A stretch of DNA of 64,000 nt from Hyaloscypha bicolor E (lineage: Eukaryota > Ascomycota > Leotiomycetes > Helotiales > Hyaloscyphaceae): NCBI RefSeq assembly GCF_002865645.1, contig NW_020194555.1:2134288-2198287 (forward strand), in the 5' to 3' direction. Under the pieces are notes generated by a model that saw only the letters and a list, made by a program, of their open reading frames with translations, was not told the origin of the DNA and made no database searches. Shown in pieces: positions 46,201-56,081 of this stretch (the stretch's first letter is position 1; every line of letters starts with the position of its first letter). The position numbers and the translations under genes were made by a program.

Positions 46201-46571
46201 GTCTCCGAAGACTTGAACTCTACGGAACGACCAGCGCTCACCCCGCATTGCCAAGGGTGCGGTCACCGGAACACAATAAGAATATCATTTTCGATATACA
46301 TGGCGTGACCAGTTTAGACGGTTCCGGCACACAAGTGCTAGAGGAAATCGTGCGTGGGTACAGAGAGCGAGGGGTTCGTGTCTTCTTCTCGCGTGGTCCC
46401 CTTGAGGGAACGCCGGTATACGAGCTCTTCCAGAGAAGTGGCATTCTTGAAACCATTGGAGGCAAGGATCATTTTGTTGATGACGTTGGAGAAGCGCTGC
46501 GTCTGACAGAGGTGGACGAAGGGGATGACGTTTGTTACACGAATTTGGCTGGCGACGAAGGCAGAGGGTGA
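43267..46571 (+). CDS. SulP-family transporter with STAS domain, Vsb1-like, 841 aa
   Basis: Nine exons: 43267-43898, 43957-44006, 44112-44158, 44224-44310, 44428-44459, 44615-44711, 44872-45644, 45708-45780 and 45837-46571; every join keeps frame. The N-terminal 215 residues are Ser/Pro-rich and cytosolic. The SulP start is YFPYYIPALAWIPQYRW then GDLIAAITMASFYIPMALSLASNLAHVPAINGLYS. Later blocks are PQMVVGPEAAGSLLVG, GFISAIGFVIIVDQ, ALLGFFESSVAAKSLGGGEG and FGGYGRSKVNASTGGKTPM. The C-terminal STAS domain has IIFDIHGVTSLDGSGTQVLEEI. The pattern fits yeast Ygr125w/Vsb1, a vacuolar protein tied to basic amino-acid storage, better than the plasma-membrane sulfate permeases Sul1/2. The substrate is not proven. 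The start at 43267 is chosen because the upstream extension has no ATG in a good context. Confidence 0.88.
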
Positions 46572-48391
46572 AATTCGCCATTGGAATAAATGACAGGGTC
46601 GGCGATTTGTTCAACTTTCTGGGAGAATGCCTCCATTCGAGCGTGGATTGGATGCATGCATTGGATGGTGTTGCGCTAGATGTTTCGTTCTCTGCTAGAG
46701 GACGTGGACTCGTATGACCTCCACCCCTGGTAGTGTTGTACCTGAGAGCCCCGAGACCAAGGACAACCAATATAAAAGTCACTTCAACGGTCAGACGTCA
46801 GTCACGTCAGGTGCAAAGTACCTTTATCCCTGAGCGAAATTTTCCCACCGCGAGCTTATTGCGTTCTCATCCTTGATCCTGATGACCTGGAATTGATTGC
46901 TTTCCCTATTCCTTCCGACCTGGGGTGGACGGAGGCGGATTATTTGTTTCCCTTCTAAAGGAATAGTCGGATCGTGGGCCGGATAATGGCCCGAGTGGGC
47001 CTCCAGGTGCCTTGATCTTTTGCGATTCGGCGTTGTTCATACAGGTGCTGTATACTCGGCTGTCAAACCACACGCATGGTGCTGAAAATAGCAACTCGAT
47101 CGCCACAGGGAACAAGCTTCTTGTAGGCTGTAGCTAGCTGCCTTGTTCAGAAGCAAGATGCTCTCTTCTGGTTACATTGTACTGTGCTTTGTTTAATAGC
47201 CCCACATGTAATTTTATTTGGCTGTCAGAAATTTCAGAGTTGTGGAGCTATTGAGCTCCTGCAACCTTCGAAGAGGAACCTTATAACGGATCTGCTTCTT
47301 GACAAATGTCGCAGAGAAGGCATTTCAAGGAATTCCGACTCTCTGTATGGACATCCAGCATTACGGAGATAATTTCACCATCGAGCTATGTAGTCTATGT
47401 TATTAGAAACATCATTCCACTTATAAAATTTGTTTGAGCTTCACCTAGTGGACTTTCAAATGCGCTGCCTGTATTTTTGCGACAACATGGATAAGCATCT
47501 TTGTTTCATTTGTTCGGATCTGAGCCTAAACATCCATCGGATATAGTGTGAGGACCCCTCCTCCTCCTCCTCCAATCTCCTTTAGACCCCGCCTCTCGCG
47601 CGGCTGTAGTCGTGTATTGCAGTGGCAAATTTGTAACGTCACGTGTTACGGAGCTTTAAGGTGTAGTTAGTATTAAGTTTTGGCAATCCTGTCCACCCTG
47701 CGTCGTTATCAGCCCAACTATCACGTCTACCGGAGCTAAAAGCCCGTACCGAGACGCCCCAGCAGATTACCCCAGATATCCAATTACCAGGGAAAGGCCG
47801 AGAAGCTTGTGATGCGGACTTCGATTTCCAATTATGATACCTCTCGCCGAACTCGAGGTAATTATTACTTTCTTCCCCACATCGGCCCCTAGTGGCGTGC
47901 TTCTCTCTTGACATTGACAAGGCAATGGCAATATGGGTAAACCCCATTATCACTGGGTGATATTGAGAATGTCACTGTCGTTCTCCTCTTACCTCGGCTC
48001 AAAACACTCCTCCACTCCATCTCGCCCCTGAGCACAAGGGTATCTTGAAAAGCTCCAGCCATGGACTTTCGTTTTAGACGAAATCTGCAAAATGGAAGGA
48101 GGAAATTTTTCCACCAGCGAACGTCCTAACAAAACTTCCATCCACATGTGGCCGCCACCATGGCGGTTACAGCTATCCGCAATCTCTTTGGCCAACCGTG
48201 GCTTGAAAACCCTGGCCGGTAAACTGTCGAGCTGTCCTTGACCTCTATTCAGAAATATATGAAGCCAGGGTCTAGAATTCATAAGTAGAGGCCTTTCCGA
48301 CCTCAATCGTTGAAGTACAGGTAGACCAGATCAACTCGATACCCCTTGAAGAAACCAACACTCAGTTCTAACTCAGACCCCGCTCGTCATA
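46572..48391. other. gene-poor intergenic stretch
   Basis: 1.8 kb without a supportable gene. Small frames at 47639-47953 and 47989-48306 (-) have no family pattern. A CTC triplet run lies at about 47560-47576. The sequence begins an accessory block that extends to about 56 kb. Confidence 0.5.
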
Positions 48392-49198
48392 ATGCGTTTT
48401 GTTGTCTTCGCCGGCTTGCTCGGCCTTGTCGCTGCAGCACCTGTCCTGGAGGAGAAGCGCCAAACAGATACGCTTGGCTTCATTGCAAGAGCACCTCCTG
48501 TCTGATTTCCCACTGGAGAATTTCCTCCACCAGGTGCGAATCAAGCTCGACAGTAGTGAACGGCGCTGACTATGCTATCAGGAAGCTTCACAGGGGCCTT
48601 CGTGAGACCAACTGGAACTGGTTAGTCGAGTCCCTGGCTATCTTAAAAATTCTCCCAAGACGTTCCTAACACATTTTAAAGGATCGTTCACCCGTCGTCC
48701 TCACGGAACAGGATTTTTCATCCGTCCCACTGGATCTTTCACAGGAACTTTGCGAGACCAATAGGCATGAGACCTACAGGATCTTTTACAGGTGTGAGAC
48801 CCACTGGTTAGTCTAGTCCCTGCTCCTCGATAATCTGTTTCAAAGGGGCGCTAATTCCTAACAGGTGCTCGTACAGGCTCGCGTACCCGTCTTGATGCAC
48901 CACCAGTATCCACCGCGGTAGTTGAACGCTGGGAGGCACCAACTGCAGAGACTCAATCTCACGGATCACACACAGGACCACACACGGGACCACACACGGG
49001 ATCACACACGAGATCACGTACCGGATTACATACCCCCATGCCCGCCCAACTGGCACCCCTGGTGTTCGGCCCACTGGTACCCGCGTGAAACCAAGTGGCA
49101 GTGTCAGAGTTCGACCCACAGGAACCGCAGCAGTTGCCCCCGCCGGTCCTTCAGCTGATGTCGAGAATACTGAAGTCGACCTCACCGAAAATGCCTAA
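48392..49198 (+). pseudogene. decayed repetitive secreted protein (RPTG / SFTG repeats)
   Basis: Starts with a good signal peptide (MRFVVFAGLLGLVAAAPVLEEKR, Kex2-like KR) but hits TGA at 48503-48505 after RAPPV. Reading past it gives FPTG and then repeats: SFTGAFVRPTGTG, SFTRRPHGTGFFIRPTG, SFTGTLRDQ, MRPTGSFTGVRPTG, GARTGSRTR, then S/P-HTG tetrapeptides and VRPTGTRVKPSG...VRVRPTGTAA, ending DLTENA. Frame breaks lie near 48755 (SFTGTLRDQ, TAG) and near 49035. The units repeat with phase-1 introns, and two donors share 15 bases (actggttagtc-agtccctg). No splice choice I tried repairs all breaks. Relatives are small secreted, repeat-built proteins of unknown role. Confidence 0.55.
48961..49030 (+). 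repeat. 12-bp tandem repeat in the secreted-protein relic
   Basis: About six degenerate copies of gga(t/c)cacacac(a/g)(g) with a 12-base period, encoding Ser/Pro-His-Thr-Gly tetrapeptides in the reading frame of the relic. Copy identity falls toward the 3' side. Confidence 0.8.
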
Positions 49199-50754
49199 AT
49201 GGCTGCTGCGGATGGCACGGCCAAGTCAGGGAGTCTCCCACGAGCCAAAAGTCAGACACCTAAGCGGTGCAAAGGAATTATTTCTTCTCGATATCTACAC
49301 TGATGATTTTCGTTTAAGAAGATTCGTGGTTTAAATAGCAAGTTGGCAGCGATAACTTCAAAGCGTTGGAGGAATCGGCTGCTGGTTTTGGTTTGGTGGC
49401 AATTTTGGGGCTGATAGGCTTGATGTCACTCTTTTCTAAACATCTGTAGGTAGTGTCAAATTTGACTGCATTTATTCAGCTCAGCGTCTTTCTCGCCTCC
49501 ATACAGTGATCGATGCTAGAGATCGCGGTTGGAGGAAGCACTCCCCTACCCGGCCCGACTTTACGGCCGAACATACAGGCTCTCGCCCAAGATCTATTTT
49601 CTGAGGAGCCATCGTCGTCTACCGTGCGTGGCAAAGAATATTCACGTGGAAAATACCCCATCTCAATCAATCTCTCATCGAGTTTCTCCATTTGGAACCA
49701 ATTCTGGATTTCAGGGTACACGATCTCTTATACAATGTCGGCTATATTGAATGTAAACTTAGCTACACAAGCCACGTTGTCCATATGATTGTTATACCAC
49801 GCAGTACCTATTTGGGCTGATCGGATGACCGCCGATATTGGCGTGCCCGAATGCCTCTGGACCCCCTCCCCGAAATTTTGCATTCATCTAGCCCTGTTCA
49901 ACAATCTTAGAATATGGCATACCAATTACACCCATTTTAATCAAAAGAGGCTTACTCACCATGGAGCCAATTGTCAGTGTAATATGGTATCCTCAACTTC
50001 TTGATTCAGGCTTTGAGACTTGATGCCTTACAACCACCCATCAGTCACAGCGAGCACCAATGCAGCAGTCATATCCTGTTCGTTTTCATTAATCCCCATA
50101 ATCTTCGGCCTGGGAAGTATTGTTATGACACTTAACGAAACATAATAGATAGAATTGACGTTCTGTTGGTCGAATGAGGGGGAGGCTCTCTTAAGCGAGC
50201 CAATACCTCTAAATTTGCAGGGCTGACAGCTATTTCAACCTCAATGAGGGACCTATTTTGACCGCCTGGAAATTCAGATTCAACATAAATCAACGGACTT
50301 CCTGCTCCAAACCTTGCCACTCCATTTTGAGAGATGGTGAGAGCTTTCGCTGGCCGGCTCACCTTCCGTTCGGAGCTGAGGCGCAGCTCCGCCCGATTAC
50401 CTGAGACAAGCGGCCCACAAGCGATACTGGTGACATTCGTGGCACTGGTGGCACAAGCCAACTGATGCGTAATCAAGAATAGTTTCCTCAATTTCGCTCC
50501 GAGCGGCCGCCACTTCGGTGCCATATTGAATCAACGTCCTCGTACGGACCGTAGGTGCTTGTTCATAGCCGATGGATGGTTTGCGCTTACAAGTATGCTT
50601 CATGGATACTCCGGAGTAGTAATCTCTCCGTCCTAATCTAGGGTGTGTGGGGCTGTACGCGCAGCGAAATTGCCAGTCAGCAACGCTTGTCAGCCCTACC
50701 AACTTCGCCTAAAACCTCCACAAGTTAGTGTGACTTCAGTTGATCTCCCCCCTT
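49199..50754. other. accessory intergenic block with unassigned minus-strand frames
   Basis: Two overlapping minus frames at 50132-50524 and 50397-50702, in different phases, could be one short gene with an intron or frameshift (VRTRTLIQYGTEV...ARSEIEE; TISQNGVARFGAGSPLIYVESEF). I do not recognise the family. A frame at 49476-49721 (-) is equally unassigned. The rest shows no gene. Confidence 0.3.
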
Positions 50755-51300
50755 TTTTTTAAAAAGGCCTAAAATTTGATATACCCTGCTCTCATATCAT
50801 AGAATTTGATCTACCCTACCCACCTGCTGTATTAAGCTAGCTAGTAGATTAATCGCGATTTCTTAAAGATCCTTATAGCGACTTTCAGGGCACGTATCAC
50901 TATCCTGTAGCGTATGTACTACTAAATTTTAGCATACCCCTCACCAAGTTCTGGCGTATTATGCCCCTTTATCTAATTGCAAGGTTAGAGTAGTTAGGGT
51001 TCCCCGGGGATCCGGGGGGCAGTGAGAGCCCCTAATATATATATCTCTTATAGAAGTTAGGTACAAAGAGGGTAGGTTATAACTAAGGATATACTTTTTG
51101 CGCTGTGACTTAGCGGAAGGAGTGCTAGAAGCTGGCGAGGTGGCCTTACAAATTTAGTGAAAGGTGCGCTGGAAGGCTCTGTGCTAGGTGGAGTTGTTTT
51201 CATTAGCTTAATTAATGCGGGGTTGAGTAAGGGTAGATCAAATTCACTGGTACTGTACTACAGCAGGGTATAGCGAATATCAGGCCATTTTAAAAGTTCA
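50755..51300. mobile_element. MITE-like non-autonomous element with imperfect terminal inverted repeats
   Basis: The left end (about 50757-50819) reads ttaaaaaggcct then gatataccctgct, a variable stretch, then gaatttgatctaccct. The right end (about 51225-51297), on the opposite strand, reads tttaaaatggcct, gctataccctgct, a variable stretch, then gaatttgatctaccct. The inverted arms are about 60-65 bases with a few gaps. The interior is AT-rich, about 420 bases, with no coding capacity. This is the layout of a MITE or a short deleted DNA transposon. A target-site duplication is not obvious. Confidence 0.65.
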
Positions 51301-51550
51301 CCCTATTTTTCTAAGCCCGAAGCTTCCTGAGGCTTTGGCTTAGTGGAGAAGAAGTTGGCGCTTACCGTGGCTTATGTGAGCTGTCGGGGTGCACATTCAA
51401 TGGAGGATCATAACGTAGGACCACAATGTGTTGTACCTTTCTATATATTCACCGAAAGTCTCCTCACCAAACTTCTGTTCAAACTGAATTGAGAGGTATC
51501 ATTGATTTAGCAATTCTTATTATACCCCAAAAGCAATTATCCTAAGCAAA

Positions 51551-53089
51551 ATGGCAATCGACAAGCAAGAAGTAGAGAAGCTTAAGGCTAGCCTCTCCTC
51601 TTCGTCTGAAGTCCTGACTCCAGACTCCGAAGGCTACGAAGAGAGCATCAAGAGATGGTCGAGTGCAGCAGAGAAACTGGCAGTAAGTCACCCATTCTAT
51701 CCATATAGAAGTTCATCTCCATCTCTTCACCCAGCATTTCACTGAAAGGTTCCAGGGTCTGGTTGTCCTTCCTTCAACCGCCGAAGATGTTTCCAAAGCC
51801 ATTCTCTTCAGCAAAGCCAACAACCTTGAAGTAGCGGTCATGGGCGGAGGCCACGGGACTTCCGGGTCGAATTCAACGACGGAGGAGTCTCCATCAACCT
51901 CTCCAAGATGCGTCACGTGTCCGTTGATCCCAAAACCAACACAATCACCGCTGAAGGAGGCTGTCTCTGGGCTGATGTTGACAACGCTGCTGCGGAGCAT
52001 GGTCTTGCAGCTGTTGGAGGAACTGTGAACCACACTGGAATAGGAGGCCTAACACTTGGAGGTGGGTATGGTTACCTGACTGCAGCACGTGGAATGGTGG
52101 TAGATAACCTCCTCTCGGTACAATTCGTCCTTGCCGATGGGAGTATCCTCACGGCCTCTTCCACCGAGAACCCAGATCTCTTTTGGGCATCGAAGGGAGC
52201 AGGCATTGGATTCGGAGTCGCTACATCCTTCGTCTACCAAGCGTACGAACAGAAAGAGCCTGTCTGGGGAGGCATGGTAGTCTTCCCCAGGACACAACTC
52301 CACGAAGTCTTGGCATTTGGAAATCAACTGCTCACCGACACAAGTGGGAAAGTATTCATGCTTGTGGCCTTCGGGGCTCCCCCTCCAGCCATGCAGCCTG
52401 CGATAATGGCCCTTTTGTTTTACAACGGTACAGAAGAGCAAGGGAAAGGATACTACGAGCCAATTCTCAAACTCGGTCCACTGGCAGACATGACGGCCGT
52501 CGTCCCCTTCGCGAAAATGAACGAGATGCTTAACGGCGCCATGTTCCATGGTGCCCGCAGAACAATGAAAGGCTCCGCTTTCCTCGGTCCACTCGACACC
52601 AAGTTCGCCGAAGAAATCTTCGATGACTATCAAGCTTTCATCACTCAAGTGCCTGATGCGATCATGACGATCGTGGGGTGGGAATTCATGCCTTATAACA
52701 AGATTCTTGAAGTACCGCAAACTGCCACCGCGTTCGCGAATCGTGGTGCTTATGGGAATCTTGTATTTGGGCCCGGATGGACGGACCCCAAGAACGACAG
52801 TGCATGTAGGGAGTGGACGAGAGTTATGTCGAAGAAGGCGAGGGCGGAGTTGGAGAAAGCGAAGGCGAAGGGCACGGATGCTGAGACCCAGCAGGCCGTG
52901 GGTGAGTATGGAAACTACGATTGTATGTGTTCCTCCTACTTCCGCATGATGGTATTTGTCTGACACTTGACAGCTCTTGGTGAAGGAGGAAAGGTTGTAT
53001 TTGGCGTGAATTTCCCGAGACTTGCGGAATTGAAGACGCGGTATGATCCAGAGAATGTCTTTTCGAAAGGGCCAAGCTTGGTTGCGTGA
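51551..53089 (+). pseudogene. berberine-bridge-type FAD oxidoreductase with one frameshift
   Basis: Exons 51551-51682, 51756-52922 and 52974-53089 would code about 470 residues. The FAD PCMH domain is well kept: VVLPSTAEDVSKAI, AVMGGGHGTSGS, GGCLWADVDNAAAEHGL, GGLTLGGGYGYLTAARGMVVDNLL. The C terminus ends YDPENVFSKGPSLVA. One base is missing near 51877: the frame reads GSNSTTEESPS where relatives have a DGG-V-I block. After that point the correct protein continues one frame over, starting MRHVSVDPKTN. No other lesion is visible, so this is either a recent loss or an assembly error. The usual bicovalent-FAD Cys is not visible; the conserved GGGH His is present. No biosynthetic cluster surrounds it. 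Confidence 0.75.
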
Positions 53090-53222
53090 GACGAAGTCAG
53101 ACAGTTGGAGGAATGCGAGTTGGTATACATTAGAAAAAGAAAAAATCCGAAGTAAAATTCATAATGTCATTCCGTCTGCTGAGATGACCAAATGTGAAAG
53201 TCTGCTGTCGCTGAAAAGGGTC

Positions 53223-54551
53223 TCAGAATTCAGCACTACTCTCCTGAAGGTTCTCTTCCGTGGTTCCAATACAGTGCATGCATGTTGAATGCCCAGCATC
53301 AAAAGCTCTTCTCTTGGCCTCTTGGGCCTTGCTTGCAGCAGCAACTCTGATCCCGTCCTTGATTTTCGCCAGTGCTCGATTTGCTTTGTTACGGCGATAT
53401 ATTTCGGCCTCAATAGCTTTGTCATGCTCCTGCTGCACCGTGTCACTCGTCTTAGACGCCCACTTTCTGGTCAAGAACGCTTGAATAGGACCAAGGTTGA
53501 TCGAAGGACACAAGCTATGAAGAACATTCTCGTCCACACGTACCATGTCGCAAGTGTTGAATGCATCCATTTGCTCCAAGAACTCTTCGCCAAAAATAAC
53601 GTCGCAAGGAAGGCCAGGCAAGACGTGGAAAGACATGCCGAAGCTGTCGAATTGGGAGAGCCCAAGAGAGGAAATGCGGACTCGCCCGATGTTTCGACTA
53701 TCATCTCATCGGCTAGAAACACTTGGGTGCGTGCACTTTCGCTAGTGTCGATCTTAAACCCTCTTCTCTGAGCACATTCCCAAGACATCAAGTCAAGATC
53801 AGACGCTGTATCAGCGCCGGCAGTAAGAGACCTTCCGTCTGCGATGAAATTGATTCTTTCTTGAGGCGACCCGACCCACTTCAAAGCGAGCAGATCCCCA
53901 AAGCTATACGGACAGTCCACCAGCAGGTGTTTAATACTCGGTGAAGAGATTAAATGTTCGAATGAAGTTCAAACCCAAAATCAAAGGGACAGGGCACTTT
54001 GCAAGAACATCGAACCAGAGAGGTTCAGTGGACCGGCCATCGCCGAAAAATCTCAACGGCACCAAGGCTCTCCCAACTGACTGTATCACATTGCCGTTTC
54101 CCAGCTGGAAGAAGCTTTTGTCTTCGTCTCCACGCCGAACAGGATTGCCGTTCTCTTCGGCGAATATCTCGGCGACGATGTCCCTATCCGAGGCAGAATC
54201 TGGTCGAGCAAAGCATTCTTCTGATCCACCAATTAGACAACGCAGAGCTTTGCGCTTGTAATTCGTTGTCTTTGAATACGCACGTGTCCAGAACGAGGAA
54301 TGCGGCCTCAAAAACCCAGACGATGGAGCGTTAGAGCCCAGAGAGGGGTTGGTTTGGAAAGGCTTGATCCAGTTCTATACCATTGTTAGTGCTTGTGTTA
54401 AGGAAGATGGTGAGGCTATATTATTCTTGCGATAAGGATGTTGGGAAAGGGACTTACCTTGAAGCCGACAAAATCGGAGAAGTTGCTCCTTCGTGAGATT
54501 GTCCACGAGTCTGGCTGATAAATCTGTATCTGGGAGTGTGAAGGTAGACAT
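53223..54551 (-). pseudogene. retropepsin-like (gag-protease-type) gene relic
   Basis: Exon 1 starts at ATG 54549-54551 with a helical block (LSARLVDNLTKEQLL) and a GTAAGT donor. The next part (54340-53931) has WFDVLAKCPVPLILGLNFI, a first retropepsin-like half. The second (53920-53660) has SFGDLLALKWVGSPQERINFIADG and ADTASDLDLMSWECARRRG-like text, and the last (53636-53223) has FHVLPGLPCDVIFGEEFLEQMDAFNTC. The pieces are in different frames: breaks near 53935 and 53645 and a mismatch at the first exon join. The catalytic-type DTG appears as DTA. This family is widespread in Leotiomycetes and related fungi and may derive from retroelement proteases; no reverse transcriptase lies nearby. Confidence 0.65.
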
Positions 54552-54957
54552 TTCGACTATCTTTGTGGCATAGAAGTGAGAGATGATGTCGATAACGTTT
54601 TATGGGATGCTACTCCCAACGAAGGAACCCCTCCACCGCAGTCATCCACACCAGTTGACGCGAAATAGAGAGTTGATCTACCGAGAAACGGTGATTGTCT
54701 CTCTCTGCCACCGCTCTCTCCGAGCAGACGGGCCGTTTCGATTCTCTGCTCTTCCATACTAATATTGACGACCTTGAAGAGAAGGATTTGCAAAGGATGA
54801 TAAGATCCAGGGCATTGGTGCACGCCCAAGGCATATAGCCGGGCTGACTTCTGCAGCCTCATTCTTATCCTACCAATGACTTGTCTCCACCCCACCTCAA
54901 TTCCTGAAACAACTTCTTCAACCTCAAAAGCTCCTTCCAGAACACGAACAATCATGT

Positions 54958-55940
54958 CGACCGTCGACATCGAGCTCGCGCCCCAAAGTACGGAGAGTCC
55001 TACCCGAGGATTCGCACTGGTTGCCTCTAAAATAGATAGTGACATTGACAAAATAATGACCATATACCGACGCTTCGACGAGCTGTCCGCGCGGAATTTG
55101 CTCTTTTACCAGGCGGAGCTACTGAGCTTGAGGTGCGCCGAGGGAATATGATGAAGTGGATCGAAATGCGAAGGATCTGGCGAGTATAGAGTGCCAGAGG
55201 GACTGGAGCGAGTTCGAAAAGCATGCTGGTGAGGAGGACGGGATGGTGCAGAAAAGAGAGAAGGAGAAGATGGGGGTGGCTATGAAAATTAGGGAGAAGC
55301 TAGAGAAGTACCGTAGGTGGACCTCAGCTTGTGAAATCTGCATCGCTAATAGAATGGACAGATGCGGCGCTAGAAGCCCACCAACTTCTCCTAAACAGTC
55401 AACCGCCCTCAAATAGTACAATCAAAGCGTTGCGAAACTGGTTCTTCAACAACACAACACGTCTGGTAAACCTGCCGGAGACAAAATGCCCCGACTTTGG
55501 GGAGCAAGTGCAACGATCTTCGATGATCTGCACGACCTAGTCGCTCTGCGAGTCCCAGCTGATCAAGACCGGCTCTCTGAGTTCATTCAAAACAACTTTG
55601 GACTCTTCTCCCAGACAAGTGCTCCTGATGGCCGCACGACCTACACTTCCGAACGGTCAATCTCGCATTTCGTTGCAATATTCAGCACCGTACTTGCGGC
55701 TGTGCTTTGGTTGGGGCGATAATCTCCTTGTATATTGTGCAAAACAAACATGCTTTGCTGGGCATGTTGAGTGGGTGGACTGTATTGTTCGCAGCTTGCG
55801 TAGGATTGTTGACAAATGCTCGGCGAGATTAGATATTCGGTGCCACCGCTGCTTATGCAGCAGTGCTGGTCGTGTTCATTAGTGGGAACCTTGGAGGAGC
55901 GCCTTCGACGACGGGGAGTTGTATTTGTACGCCTGGATGA
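54958..55940 (+). pseudogene. DUF6594 membrane-protein gene relic
   Basis: Starts MSTVDIELAPQSTES at 54958 and carries the family words IYRRFDELSARNLLFYQAEL, REYDEVDRNAKDLAS, KMGVAMKIREKLEKY, an intron (GTAGGT ... GACAG at about 55313-55360), LRNWFFNN, DDLHDLVALRVPADQDRLSEF and FVAIFSTVLAAVLWLG. It then has three hydrophobic stretches (AIISLYIVQNKHALLGML, TVLFAACVGLL, AYAAVLVVFISGNLGG). It is broken by frameshifts near 55130, 55495 and 55712 and by TAG at about 55832 where relatives have an acidic residue before IFGATAAYAA. Intact DUF6594 proteins have a helical cytoplasmic part and three C-terminal membrane segments; function unknown. Confidence 0.75.
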
Positions 55941-56081
55941 TGTTACGTACAATACAATGGGAATGCAACGTACTCATTCAATGACTCTAACATGCTCGAA
56001 ATACCACAAGAAGGCCACCCATGTAATGCCTAACTCCTACGCCACTGTCGATTACCACATCTACGATTTTTTTCGTACACT

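Noticed and set aside
46285..46782. 165-codon minus frame at the 3' end of the SulP gene
   Set aside because: It lies opposite the conserved STAS domain and has no family features.
53223..54551. Retropepsin-like relic considered as part of a full LTR retrotransposon
   Set aside because: No reverse transcriptase, integrase or long terminal repeats flank it, and it has its own short intron-containing start.
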